NCBI GenBank assembly: GCA_910587305.1
Contig: CAJUKV010000002.1
Span: 73,500 to 137,499 of the forward strand
DNA from: an uncultured Lachnospiraceae bacterium
Lineage (GTDB): Bacteria; Bacillota; Clostridia; Lachnospirales; Lachnospiraceae
Direction of reading: 5' to 3'
DNA length: 64,000 bases
Shown: in pieces, positions 44,947-53,482 of the stretch
Numbering within the stretch: position 1 is the stretch's first letter
How the letters are laid out: the number at the start of each line of letters is the position of its first letter
The notes under the pieces: generated by a model
Seen by the model: only the letters and a program-made list of their open reading frames with translations
What the model was told of the DNA's origin: nothing
Database searches by the model: none
Program-made: the position numbers and the translations under genes

Positions 44947-45817
44947 GACAGAGGGGTCAGCCCGGTATGTTTTTTAAAAAGTGTAATAAAATAAGCGGTG
45001 TTATCAATTCCCACCATAGAGCCGATTTCATGGACTTTATATTCGGTGGTAAGGAGCAGCTGCCTGGCGGCGTCAATTCTTTTCCTGTTCAGGTACTGTA
45101 TGGGGGAAATGCCATATGCATCGGTAAATTCCCTGCAAATCCGATATTTGCTGATGCCGAATAAAGCTGCTATATCGTTCAGGGTATAGGGCTTTTGAAA
45201 TTCATGCTCGAAAAGAAAGCGAATTTTTTCAACCTCTCGGGGGGGCATTTTTCTCCCGTCAGTGAAGATACGATACAGGATGTTATGATATGATTGATAA
45301 AATCTGCAATCAAAAGCTTCTGGGAGGGCAGGACGCCGGGAAACAATTTCAAAAGACGCTCCATGCTTACAGAAATATCGGAAAAAGGGAAGGTGTGAAA
45401 AATGTAAAACCGATTTCCGGAAAGAAGCTGGCGGTAATAAGGCAGGGAAACCCCATGACAAAAAACGACTTGATAAACCCAGGGTTCCGAGGCAATATCC
45501 ATGCGGAACTGCTGTTTACAATCCAAAAGGAGAAAGCTGCCTGCATTGAGGGGATATATCTGTTCGTCAAGAAGCAGTTTTCCGCATCCTTTTTCTGTCT
45601 GTAATAAAATAAAACAGTCCAGTGAGCCGACGGTAAAAGACCATGGAAAATTTGCGCACAGCCGCCCGCCGGACAAAGCGCTGACAAAAGGCAGAATTTC
45701 ATCATCCGTGCAAGGAAAAACTTGTCCAAGAAACTGTTCGGGGTTTTTGTCCGATGAAAGTCTTGGCGGCGATATAAGAGAATTCAGGAAAACAGAAATA
45801 AAATTCGTGCCGGTCAT
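44913..45817 (-). pseudogene. AraC-family regulator split by a frameshift in a G7/C7 tract
   Basis: The N-terminal AraC cupin-like ligand domain is encoded in one frame from 45817, and the C-terminal double HTH (YTLNDIAALFGISKYRICRE and HEIGSMVGIDNTAYFITLF) in another. The switch point is the run of seven G on the plus strand at 45239-45245 (C7 in the gene). Adding one C gives a continuous protein of about 301 residues, because GEKCPP in the first frame joins REVEKIRFLFEHEF in the second. As read, translation stops at 45179, before the DNA-binding domain. It could be a true mutation, a phase-variable tract, or a sequencing error. Confidence 0.8.
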
Positions 45818-46055
45818 TTGAATCTCCTTATGGTAAGTGATGCTTTGAAGATTATAGCATGTATTTGTTAGCGGTTCAACAAAATAAAATGAATAATTAC
45901 CCGATAAATGAAAGCGACTTATACAAAATATTCTTCATAGGAAAGAAATATTTAAGATATGCAAGAATATGAAACTTTATGAAATTTTAAGTAATGACAT
46001 TGGCAATATATGTAAATATAATGAAAAAGATGAAAAACAAACAGGAGGAATGGTT

Positions 46056-47042
46056 ATGCGTAAAAAACAATTTAAAAGACTTGTAGTAGTATGTGCCGCT
46101 GTCGGCATGTTAGCTACAAGCATGTCAGCCTTTGCAGCAGAAAGCTATACTGTGCAAAGTGGAGATAATCTCAAAAAAATAGCAAAGCAGCTTTATGGCG
46201 ACTCTTCCAAATGGGAAGTGATTTATGAGGCAAACAAGGGTTCAATCAAGAATCCTAATCTCATTTATGAAGGACAGGTATTCACGATTCCTGATTCAGA
46301 TGCGGCGCCTGCGCCCGAAACAGAAACGTCGGCGCCCACGGCAGAAGCGCCCGCACCTGCTGCGGAAACGCCTGTAGCTGCGCCCGCATCCGAAACGCCC
46401 GCGCCTGCACCTGTTGCTGAAACACCCGCAGCGCCTGCGCCTGCTGCTGAAACACCGGCGGCTGTGCCTGCAATTTCGTCCCTGCCCATACCTGCAGCAA
46501 CCGTCAAAGTAGAAAAAGGCGGCGGATTTGATATAACCGGGAGCGGGAGAAGCATTTGGTGTCAGACCTACGATTCCGGCAGCAATAAGGTAGGCGGCGA
46601 TATAGGATGGGATGGAAAACTGACGGAGACAATGGCTGAATCAACGGATGCATATGGAGTTACATATCGGTCATACGCGTTCGAGAAAAACGAATATTCA
46701 TACAAGTATGTGGATCCTGCGGAAAATGCTCAGAGAGCGAAGGATGCGCTGGCCGGTTATATAGCGGCAAACCCTGATTCAAGCTTTACAGCATTGGTAA
46801 AAGCATCCGGCAGTGGAATTATTATTGTCACTTATCCTGCTCTTTTTCCGGATGGAATTGAAGGATGCATTAAGTATCCGGATATAAATTTACAGGCATG
46901 GGACTGCTTCTTAGTTGATGGTAAGCTGTATATCCTGTGCTCCGATGAAACCTTTGACTGGCTGGAAGGCACGGCACGTCCTGATGTATATATTCCGCAA
47001 TACCTTAACAGTGCATTTACCTTTTTATCAAGTATTATATAA
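46056..47042 (+). CDS. Secreted LysM-domain protein
   Basis: 328 residues. A signal peptide ends at SAFAAES (about residue 27). One LysM domain follows (YTVQSGDNLKKIAKQLYGD to GQVFTIP), which binds peptidoglycan. A Pro/Ala/Glu/Thr linker of about 60 residues made of diverged (A)PAAETP units leads to a C-terminal domain of about 180 residues that I do not recognise. AGGAGG is seven bases before the ATG at 46056; two upstream in-frame ATGs are poorly placed. The protein should sit in the cell wall. Confidence 0.85.
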   Translation: MRKKQFKRLVVVCAAVGMLATSMSAFAAESYTVQSGDNLKKIAKQLYGDSSKWEVIYEANKGSIKNPNLIYEGQVFTIPDSDAAPAPETETSAPTAEAPAPAAETPVAAPASETPAPAPVAETPAAPAPAAETPAAVPAISSLPIPAATVKVEKGGGFDITGSGRSIWCQTYDSGSNKVGGDIGWDGKLTETMAESTDAYGVTYRSYAFEKNEYSYKYVDPAENAQRAKDALAGYIAANPDSSFTALVKASGSGIIIVTYPALFPDGIEGCIKYPDINLQAWDCFLVDGKLYILCSDETFDWLEGTARPDVYIPQYLNSAFTFLSSII

Positions 47043-47061
47043 TAATTAAGTTAGTGACAAA

Positions 47062-47100
47062 ATATAACCCCTTCCGGAGCATATCCGAAAGGGGTTATAT
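47062..47100 (+). terminator. Hairpin after the LysM gene
   Basis: ATATAACCCCTTCCGGA / TCCGAAAGGGGTTATAT with a GCATA loop. Only a weak T-run follows, but it is well placed as a transcript end. Confidence 0.7.
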
Positions 47101-47360
47101 CCGTTTCCCGCCTGTTTTTAAATTTTGTTTGTTCGATTAGAATGATATTAATGCTGATGTATTCAAAAATCAGAATATTTTCAGAGTGACTTTTTGTAAC
47201 TCAAATTATGTATTATATGCAAATTGCAGCCGGGGGATATTGTGGAAGTAATTCCAACAAATGAGGAAATAATAAAATACTATTGAATTATTTGTTAATA
47301 ATATTCTTTTATTAGAATATACGACAGAAGAAATTGTTGAGCTGCCTGCCTTTCCATGCT
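47101..47360. other. AT-rich intergenic stretch
   Basis: No coding potential or repeat-family member was found. A small palindrome TTGTGGAA-GTAA-TTCCAACAA lies at about 47240-47260. Confidence 0.4.
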
Positions 47361-47789
47361 TTAGAACTTTATGTCTTCTTTTATAACCTTATTCAAGGTT
47401 TTCTTATCTTTAGAATACTTGATGTAAAGCATCACTTCCCGCAGGTTCGAGTGGAATTCGTTGATTTCATCATCTGACATCTCCCTTGGGGCAATCAGGT
47501 TCACATAGTAGTCTGGCGTATGCTCTAAAATTACGCTGTCAGTGTTGGAATACATTTCTTTTAGGGAAAGCGGTGCGTCCTTCATTGCCTGTCTGTGGGC
47601 ACTGGCCGCCTCGCTGACCTGGTGGGATAGCCGGAGAAAATCATAAACCCCATTCTTGACCGGAAGGGCATAATGAATTTCCGTCTGATTTTCGATTCCC
47701 ATGATACAATATGCCGTGCTGCCGTCCGTCATTGCATACAGCAGCTTCAGCACATCCCGATATTTCTGCTCTGGAACATTTCCTTGTAT
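47361..47789 (-). pseudogene. Fragment of an Rpn-family PD-(D/E)XK nuclease / transposase-like gene
   Basis: About 140 residues are open, without their own start signal; the frame begins right behind the stop of the 47790 gene. YCIMGIENQTEIHYALPVK matches the nuclease core strand seen in Lachnospiraceae Rpn proteins (GIENQ..IHY.MP.K), which are normally about 300 residues. The N-terminal third, which precedes the core, is missing, as is the C-terminus beyond NKVIKEDIKF. I therefore regard it as a decayed copy. An ATG at 47753 could in theory start a 130-residue product. Confidence 0.65.
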
Positions 47790-48086
47790 TTAAATTTTCA
47801 CGGCAAGGTTTTTGGGCATGACGGATAACATTTTTTTCATTTCCGTATGGACGTCCGTTTTCCTGCGGCCCTGTTCTTTGGTCTGGGCCTCTTTGGCTTC
47901 GCTGCGTGAGAGCTCGGTGCGGGCTTTGCTGCGTTTGCTTTCCTTGTCCAAGGTTTCCATGTTCTGGCTTTGAATCATCATTTTGGTCTGATAGACGCCT
48001 TTTTTAATCTGTTTTTCTTCCTGTTTTCTGCGTTCAACCTTGCTTAGCTGCGACTGTTGAAATTCTCTGATATTTCCAATTCCCAT
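47790..48086 (-). CDS. Small charged protein, unknown function
   Basis: 98 residues, rich in Lys, Glu, Gln, Ser and Arg, mostly helical and probably coiled-coil in the middle. MGIGNIREFQQSQLSKVERR at the start and a conserved-looking VMPKNLAVKI at the end. No domain is recognised. It lies between the nrdDG terminator and the Rpn fragment. It may be a native small protein cut off or fused by the insertion. Confidence 0.45.
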   Translation of the reverse strand: MGIGNIREFQQSQLSKVERRKQEEKQIKKGVYQTKMMIQSQNMETLDKESKRSKARTELSRSEAKEAQTKEQGRRKTDVHTEMKKMLSVMPKNLAVKI

Positions 48087-48164
48087 ATGAATCCCCTTTC
48101 CATAAAGTTATTTCTTAACAGTTCCTAATCTGCAAATTTCGAACCGAAGGCACAAAGTTGTGTG

Positions 48165-48205
48165 TAAAAAATTGCCCGGCTGAAAATTATATCGGCCGGG
48201 CAGTT
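48165..48205. terminator. Bidirectional terminator, 3' end of the nrdD-nrdG operon
   Basis: GCCCGGC / GCCGGGC stem extended by A-T pairs, with TTTTTT-like runs on both strands; about 80 bp beyond the nrdG stop on the minus strand. Confidence 0.75.
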
Positions 48206-48281
48206 TATTTTTTAACAGGGATGAAACCAAATGATAGTTTTATGGCGTCAAATAGGAAAAAACTGCAATCAAAAACAGAAG

Positions 48282-48794
48282 CTATAAAATCAACTGAGGA
48301 CACCCTTCCTTTTGGAGCTGCAAAAGCCGCTGATTTGAACTTCCCCGGAACTTTAGACTGATATCGTGCAGCTCCTGAACAAATTCCCCATCTACTAAAA
48401 TATCGATATAGCTTAAAAATTCATCCGTCGATTCACAATGGGCGCGTCCCGCAGGGTTTAACAAATCGGGTTCATAAGTGTAGCCGGTGTAACACCAGAC
48501 ATTTTTTTGGGGAAAGCGCTCTTTCAACTGACGAAGCAGGGGAAGGAGGGCGCGCTGATTCACCGGTTCCATGGGTTCGCCGCCTAAAAGAGTCAGCCCG
48601 CTTATATATTTCGGCTCAAGGGATTTCAGAATTTCCCGGATGGTTTCCTGTGTGAAATCTTTTCCGTAATTGAAATCCCATGTCATTTCATTAAAACATC
48701 CCCTGCACCTGTGAGTGCATCCGGAGACAAAAAGGCTGGTTCGAACCCCTAAGCCGTTTGAAATATCGTAGTATTTGATGCTTGCATATTTCAT
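48282..48794 (-). CDS. nrdG: Anaerobic ribonucleotide reductase activating protein
   Basis: 170 residues of the radical-SAM activase family. The Fe-S cluster motif is CTHRCRGCF (CxxxCxxC) near residue 26, and the SAM-contact motif is LTLLGGEPMEP. It generates the glycyl radical on NrdD using SAM and reduced flavodoxin. The start at 48794 follows AAAGGTGG; the longer frame upstream runs through repeat R2. It is downstream of nrdD on the same strand, with 130 bp between them occupied by the repeat. Confidence 0.94.
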   Translation of the reverse strand: MKYASIKYYDISNGLGVRTSLFVSGCTHRCRGCFNEMTWDFNYGKDFTQETIREILKSLEPKYISGLTLLGGEPMEPVNQRALLPLLRQLKERFPQKNVWCYTGYTYEPDLLNPAGRAHCESTDEFLSYIDILVDGEFVQELHDISLKFRGSSNQRLLQLQKEGCPQLIL

Positions 48795-48808
48795 AAAATT
48801 TCCCACCT

Positions 48809-48912
48809 TTATTTCCGCGAGCAATGAGCCAAACGGCTGCCTAAAGCCAGCCGTTGGTTGACTTAGATGTTTGTCAAATGCCCGCAAAAGCCGGATACAT
48901 TGCGGCCTGCTG
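48809..48912 (+). repeat. Dispersed repeat R2 between nrdD and nrdG
   Basis: ATTTCCGCGAGCAATGAGCC, then ACGGCTGCCTAAAGCCAGCC (also in the 53251 copy), then TGTCAAATGCCCGC and a decayed tail. It fills the spacer between two genes that must be co-expressed. Confidence 0.65.
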
Positions 48913-48924
48913 AAGCTTTTCTGA

Positions 48925-51087
48925 CTACAGGTGCATCACCCGTTCCTTGATTTCCTGGGTGCGTCCCTGGTTCCAGAACTGGGTACCGATGTAGCCGCAG
49001 GTTCTCCTTGCCACGTTCATCTTGTCCTGATCCCGGTTTCCGCACTTAGGGCATTCCCAAATCAGTTTCCCGTGTTTATCTTCAATGATTCGGATTTCGC
49101 CGTCATACCCGCAATTCTGGCAGTAGTCGCTTTTGGTATTAAGCTCCGCGTACATAATGTGGTCGTAAATGTGCTGCATAACCGCAAGAACAGCCTCAAT
49201 ATTGTTCTGCATGTTGGGCACTTCCACATAACTGATAGCGCCCCCGGGCGAGAGCTCCTGAAACTGGGCTTCAAAGGTAAGTTTATCAAAAGCGTTGATT
49301 GGCTCGGTCACATGAACGTGGTAACTGTTGGTAATATAATTCTTATCGGTCACGCCGGGAATACAGCCAAAGCGGTTTTGCAGGCATCTGGCAAATTTAT
49401 AGGTGGTGGATTCCAAAGGAGTCCCATAAAGACTAAAGGAAATATTCGTCTGCTCCGCCCATTTTTTGCAGGTATCGTTTAAATGATTCATTACCTCTAA
49501 GGCAAAAGGAGTCGCCTCGGGGTCGGTGTGGGACTTGCCGGTCATGTAGCGGACGCACTCGCAAAGCCCTGCATATCCTAAGGAAATGGTGGAATATCCG
49601 CCATAAAGGAGTTTGTCAATGGTTTCTCCCTTTTTCAGACGGGCAAGAGCGCCGTTCTGCCACAAAATAGGCGCTACGTCGGAGGGCGTTCCCTTAAGTC
49701 GTTCATGGCGGCACATCAGGGCGCGTCTGCAAAGGTCAAGGCGTTCCTCCATAAGAAGCCAGAATTTTTCCATATCGCCGCCGCTGGAGCAGGCCACGTC
49801 CACCAGATTAATCGTGACAACGCCCTGGTTAAATCGTCCATAAAATTTATAGTTGTCATTTTCATCCTTGTATACAGTTAGAAAAGAGCGGCATCCCATA
49901 CAGGGATAGCAGTTGCCATCCTTGAGCTTTTTGATAATTTTTTCCGAAATATAATCAGGCACCAGCCGCTTTGCGGTACAGCGCGCGGCTAAGCGGGTAA
50001 GCTCCCAATACCTGGAATCTTCGGAAATGTTATTTTCCTCCAATACATAAATCAGTTTGGGAAAAGCGGGGGTAATCGGAATGCCCTGCTCGTTTTTAAC
50101 GCCCTCGATACGTTGAAGGAGCATTTCTTTTATGATTAAGGCAAGGTCGTCCCGAAGCCGGCCGTCGGGAACCTCGTTTAAATACATAAATACGGTGACA
50201 AAGGGCGCCTGGCCATTGGTGGTCATCAGGGTGATCACCTGATACTGAATCATCTGAACGCCCTGCTTGATTTCACGAAGCACCCGCATTTCCGCTATTT
50301 TGGAGACCAGCTCGTCGGTCACTTCCATCCCCTGTGAGGTAAGCTCCTCGCGCACTTCCTTTTGAAACTTTTCACGGCTCACCTGCACAAAAGGGGCTAA
50401 ATGGGACAAAGTGATACTCTGTCCGCCATACTGGGAGCTTGCAATCTGGGCGATGGCCTGGGTTGCAATATTGCAGGCGGTGGAAAAGCTGTGAGGGCGC
50501 TCAATCATGGTCTCGCTGATGATGGTGCCGTTTTGGAGCATGTCTTCCAAATTGACCAGACAGCAGTTGTGCATATGCTGGGCAAAATAATCCGCATCAT
50601 GAAAATGAATGATGCCTTTTTCATGGGCGGAAACAATATCAAGCGGAAGGAGAAAACGCTTGGTGATATCCTTGCTGACCTCCCCTGCCATATAATCCCT
50701 CTGGACACTGTTGACGATAGGATTCTTGTTGGAATTTTCCTGAAGAACCTCCTCGTTGTTGCACTCTAAAAGGGAAAGGATCTGCTCGTCGGTGGAATTG
50801 GATTTGCGCACAAGCTCTCTTTTATATCGGTAGGTAATATAGTTGGAAGCAAGCTTGTAGGTTTGCTGCTTCATGATCTCTTCTTCAACCATATCCTGAA
50901 TTTCTTCCACATTGGGACTGCGCTTCATCTTAGCGCACAGGGCCGTTACATTTTCAACAACCGTCTCGATCTGCTCGTTGGAAAGGCGGTCCCCCTCGTC
51001 CACGCTGGCATTGGCCTTGCGCACGGCGTCCTCTATTTTAATGGCATCGAAGGCAACCTCCATGCCGCTTCGTTTAATAATATTCAT
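48925..51087 (-). CDS. nrdD: Anaerobic (class III) ribonucleoside-triphosphate reductase
   Basis: 720 residues. It reduces ribonucleotides to deoxyribonucleotides without oxygen. The N-terminal ATP-cone (residues 1-90) is allosteric; the catalytic barrel follows. The C-terminus holds the zinc ribbon (CQNCGYDG and CPKCGN) and the glycyl-radical loop RRTCGYIGTQFWNQGR. AAAGGGG lies 1 base before an ATG at 51099 and 13 bases before the ATG at 51087; I take 51087 because known proteins begin near this point. nrdG follows. Confidence 0.95.
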   Translation of the reverse strand: MNIIKRSGMEVAFDAIKIEDAVRKANASVDEGDRLSNEQIETVVENVTALCAKMKRSPNVEEIQDMVEEEIMKQQTYKLASNYITYRYKRELVRKSNSTDEQILSLLECNNEEVLQENSNKNPIVNSVQRDYMAGEVSKDITKRFLLPLDIVSAHEKGIIHFHDADYFAQHMHNCCLVNLEDMLQNGTIISETMIERPHSFSTACNIATQAIAQIASSQYGGQSITLSHLAPFVQVSREKFQKEVREELTSQGMEVTDELVSKIAEMRVLREIKQGVQMIQYQVITLMTTNGQAPFVTVFMYLNEVPDGRLRDDLALIIKEMLLQRIEGVKNEQGIPITPAFPKLIYVLEENNISEDSRYWELTRLAARCTAKRLVPDYISEKIIKKLKDGNCYPCMGCRSFLTVYKDENDNYKFYGRFNQGVVTINLVDVACSSGGDMEKFWLLMEERLDLCRRALMCRHERLKGTPSDVAPILWQNGALARLKKGETIDKLLYGGYSTISLGYAGLCECVRYMTGKSHTDPEATPFALEVMNHLNDTCKKWAEQTNISFSLYGTPLESTTYKFARCLQNRFGCIPGVTDKNYITNSYHVHVTEPINAFDKLTFEAQFQELSPGGAISYVEVPNMQNNIEAVLAVMQHIYDHIMYAELNTKSDYCQNCGYDGEIRIIEDKHGKLIWECPKCGNRDQDKMNVARRTCGYIGTQFWNQGRTQEIKERVMHL

Positions 51088-51284
51088 ATGAATAACCATA
51101 CCCCTTTCTACCTGCAAATTTATGTCCTCAAGCAAAGGCTTATGATTGATAAAACCGGCCGATAGGCTGATTTTTCAACATTTCTTCCTATATATTGTAT
51201 TGTGACATATTTTTAAGGCCATATTTAGTATTATAGCTGATGCCCGAAAATAATCAAGTATTATATCTCAGATAAAAAATAAAA

Positions 51285-51640
51285 TGTAACTATTCGGCCT
51301 GTTGCGAGTTTGCCTTGGGCAAAGAGGCCGGATTCTTTTAAGCCTTTATGCGTTTTCACGGAATTTGTATTAAGTGCAAAGTCCTGGGCTGAACCAATGT
51401 CATTAAGTTAACGGCTGCGGACGCCGGGAGGAAAACAAACGCTGCCTCGCTTCGCGAGTCCGCTTATTGTAAAAATTCTCCGTCGCCGCGCTCTCGCTCC
51501 GTAAAAAGCGTAGCGGACACCAGGTTCGTGAAGGACCTCACCAAGTGCCGACGCTTTTTAAGGGGCTCCTTGAGAATTTTATTTTCCTCCCGGCTGGTTT
51601 TGGCGCTAAACTTAATGACATTGTGGGCTGAACAGTTACA
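51285..51640. mobile_element. R5 inverted-repeat element (interrupted copy)
   Basis: Ends TGTAACTATTCGGCC and GGGCTGAACAGTTACA are inverted repeats, and ATAAAA flanks both ends (AT-rich, so a chance match is possible). Without the inner insertion (51395-51623 plus its 10-bp duplication) it is 117 bp and non-coding. A related uninterrupted sequence lies at 58102-58165 in the opposite orientation. Confidence 0.75.
51395..51623. mobile_element. 229-bp MITE-like element inserted in R5
   Basis: Terminal inverted repeats CAATGTCATTAAG / CTTAATGACATTG, with a second inverted pair (CCGGGAGGAAAA / TTTTCCTCCCGG) and a third (AAAATTCTC / GAGAATTTT) inside. It is flanked by a perfect 10-bp direct repeat, TGGGCTGAAC at 51385-51394 and 51624-51633. 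It has no transposase, so movement in trans by a related insertion sequence is likely. Confidence 0.8.
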
Positions 51641-51808
51641 ATAAAATATTATATAAATTACGGAGGGTAGATTTGTGCAAATATTTAAGGAAAGTTTATT
51701 ACCGTTATATAACTATAAAGATACTATATTTATATACATGATTTAAACGAAAATGAAATATCAATATGATAATTAAAAATATTCGAAAAAACAAAGGAGG
51801 AAACTTAA

Positions 51809-52522
51809 ATGTTACGGATTGCGGTGTGTGATGACGTTCCTGTTTTTGTGGAAAGGCTGGCGGAATATATTGAAATGTGGGCGGGGCTGCAGCATCTCAA
51901 TGTACAGATTAAAAGATTTACAAGCGGAGAAGAAGTTGTCTTTGCTCAGGAGGATACGGGGGACTTTGCGGCAGTATTTATGGATATTGCCCTTAGCGGG
52001 ATGAACGGTATGGAGGCCGTCGCCAAAATCAGGGAGAAAAACAGTTTGGTGAGTATTGTGTTTGTTACCCAGTATGAAGAGTATCTTAAACAGATAATAA
52101 GGATTTATCCCTGCCAGTATATCGATAAGCCCGCGTCACAGGAGAAAGTATTTGAAGCGATGGATAAAATCGCCAGGGAACATAAGCTTTCCTATGAAAC
52201 ATATACATTAAAGTATAACAGGATGACGGCCAACATTGTACTGGAAGAGATCCTTTATTTCACCAGTGAAAAACGTAAGATAAAGGTCTTGCTGGAAAAT
52301 GGGCAAAATTATTTCTTTTATAAAAAGTTAAATGAAGTGGAAAAAACATTGTCTTGTTATAACCATCAGTTTTTTCGGATTCATCAGTCATACCTGGTCA
52401 ATTTCAGACTGATAAAGGAGTATCATCCCGGCCACATTATTATGCATAACGGAGACAGACTGCCGGTCAGCCGTTTCAGACGGGAGAGCGTGAAACTTTT
52501 TAAAATGGGATTGTTTCCGTAA
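51809..52522 (+). CDS. LytTR-family response regulator (AgrA-like)
   Basis: 237 residues. Receiver with VCDD, phospho-acceptor Asp in AVFMDIALSGMNG, Thr in VFVTQYEEY and Lys in IDKPAS. The C-terminal LytTR DNA-binding domain has EEILYFTSEKRKIKV and FFRIHQSYLVNFRLIKEY, the usual recognition region. AAAGGAGG lies eight bases before the ATG. The partner kinase is probably the GHKL protein at 53483. A candidate TACCGTTAT LytTR-like box is at about 51700. Confidence 0.92.
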   Translation: MLRIAVCDDVPVFVERLAEYIEMWAGLQHLNVQIKRFTSGEEVVFAQEDTGDFAAVFMDIALSGMNGMEAVAKIREKNSLVSIVFVTQYEEYLKQIIRIYPCQYIDKPASQEKVFEAMDKIAREHKLSYETYTLKYNRMTANIVLEEILYFTSEKRKIKVLLENGQNYFFYKKLNEVEKTLSCYNHQFFRIHQSYLVNFRLIKEYHPGHIIMHNGDRLPVSRFRRESVKLFKMGLFP

Positions 52523-52591
52523 AATTTTATTCCTGTGGACAATAAGCCAATGGGCCACGAAACAGATATCTGAAAACATTGTTGTTTTCTT

Positions 52592-52626
52592 AAGGGCAGG
52601 GACATTGGTTCCCCGCCCTGCCTTTC
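52592..52626 (+). terminator. Terminator after the LytTR regulator
   Basis: GGCAGGG / CCCTGCC stem, 14-base loop, followed by TTTC. Moderate. Confidence 0.6.
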
Positions 52627-52763
52627 ATATTTGGTAAAAAATAAAAAACAAATATAATTATAAAAATATTTTATTCATATAATTGATTTTACTGAAAGCC
52701 TTATTTTTATAAAATAGTTTTTATTCATATGCAAAATTTTCTATATATTTAGGATAGAGCTAT

Positions 52764-53147
52764 ATGGGGGAAAAACAGGTGAAAGTGGATTATAAGGACT
52801 TAGGGATCAGGATTAAAAAGAAAAGAGAAGGAAAAAGCATGTCCCAGGCCGAGCTGGCCGCCCGGACGGATTTATCCACACAGCACATCAGTAACGTGGA
52901 AAATGCAAGAAGCAAAATAGGATTGGAAAAGCTTGTCAGGATTGCCGATGCGCTGGAATGTTCGGTGGATGAGCTTTTATGCGGAAGTATGAAAACAGGC
53001 AGCAGGTCCGTTTATAGTAATGAGATCGCCGGCATTTTGGAGGATTTTTCAAATACGGAAATGAAGGTTTTGCCGGAGCTTTTAAAGTATTACAGCTATG
53101 TTTTCAAGCTGTTAAAAGATGATTTGGAGGAAAACGAAGGCCGCTAA
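52764..53147 (+). CDS. XRE-family HTH regulator
   Basis: 127 residues. The HTH_3 domain spans residues 10-68 (LGIRIKKKREGKSMSQAELA, ARTDLSTQHISNVENARS). The remainder, with VLPELLKYYSYVFKLL, is a helical C-terminal part. The ATG at 52764 is preceded by AGGATAG; a GTG at 52779 following GGGGG is an alternative start. It separates the LytTR regulator from its kinase. Confidence 0.85.
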   Translation: MGEKQVKVDYKDLGIRIKKKREGKSMSQAELAARTDLSTQHISNVENARSKIGLEKLVRIADALECSVDELLCGSMKTGSRSVYSNEIAGILEDFSNTEMKVLPELLKYYSYVFKLLKDDLEENEGR

Positions 53148-53250
53148 TATGGCTTAGGGAATTATTGTTCTTTGGTTTTGTTGCGGGAGGTGATTTACAG
53201 GCCGGGAATATGAAATTATAGTGCTAATAGCTTTTTACAATCGGAACCAT

Positions 53251-53450
53251 TTATTCCCGCGAGCAATGAGCCAAGCGGCTGCCTAAAGCCAGCCGTTAGC
53301 AGCCTAAAGCCAGCCGGCTTGGACATTTGGCGAATGCCGCGAGGGTCAAATACCTGCACATCGAAGATGTGTTGCATATCGAAGATGTGCTGCACTTTGC
53401 TGCGCTACAAGTTTGCTGCCCCGTCAGCTTGCTGAGGGGTCTTTGACTTA
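53251..53450 (+). repeat. Dispersed repeat R2, longest copy
   Basis: It starts TTATTCCCGCGAGCAATGAG and contains two copies of GCCTAAAGCCAGCCG. Two GAA-loop hairpins follow (CACATC-GAA-GATGTG and CATATC-GAA-GATGTG). It ends with the stem CCCCGTCAGC-TT-GCTGAGGGG followed by TCTTTGA, which may also terminate transcription. It fills the gap between the XRE and kinase genes; no gene is present. Confidence 0.7.
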
Positions 53451-53482
53451 TGGTTCTAACATACAGGTGGCGGAGAAAATAG

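Noticed and set aside
46265..46555. 96-codon ORF antisense to the LysM linker
   Set aside because: It reflects the Pro/Ala-rich repeats read on the other strand.
51690..51720. LytTR binding pair before the AgrA-like gene
   Set aside because: Only one box resembling TACCGTTAT is seen; the second expected direct repeat is absent.
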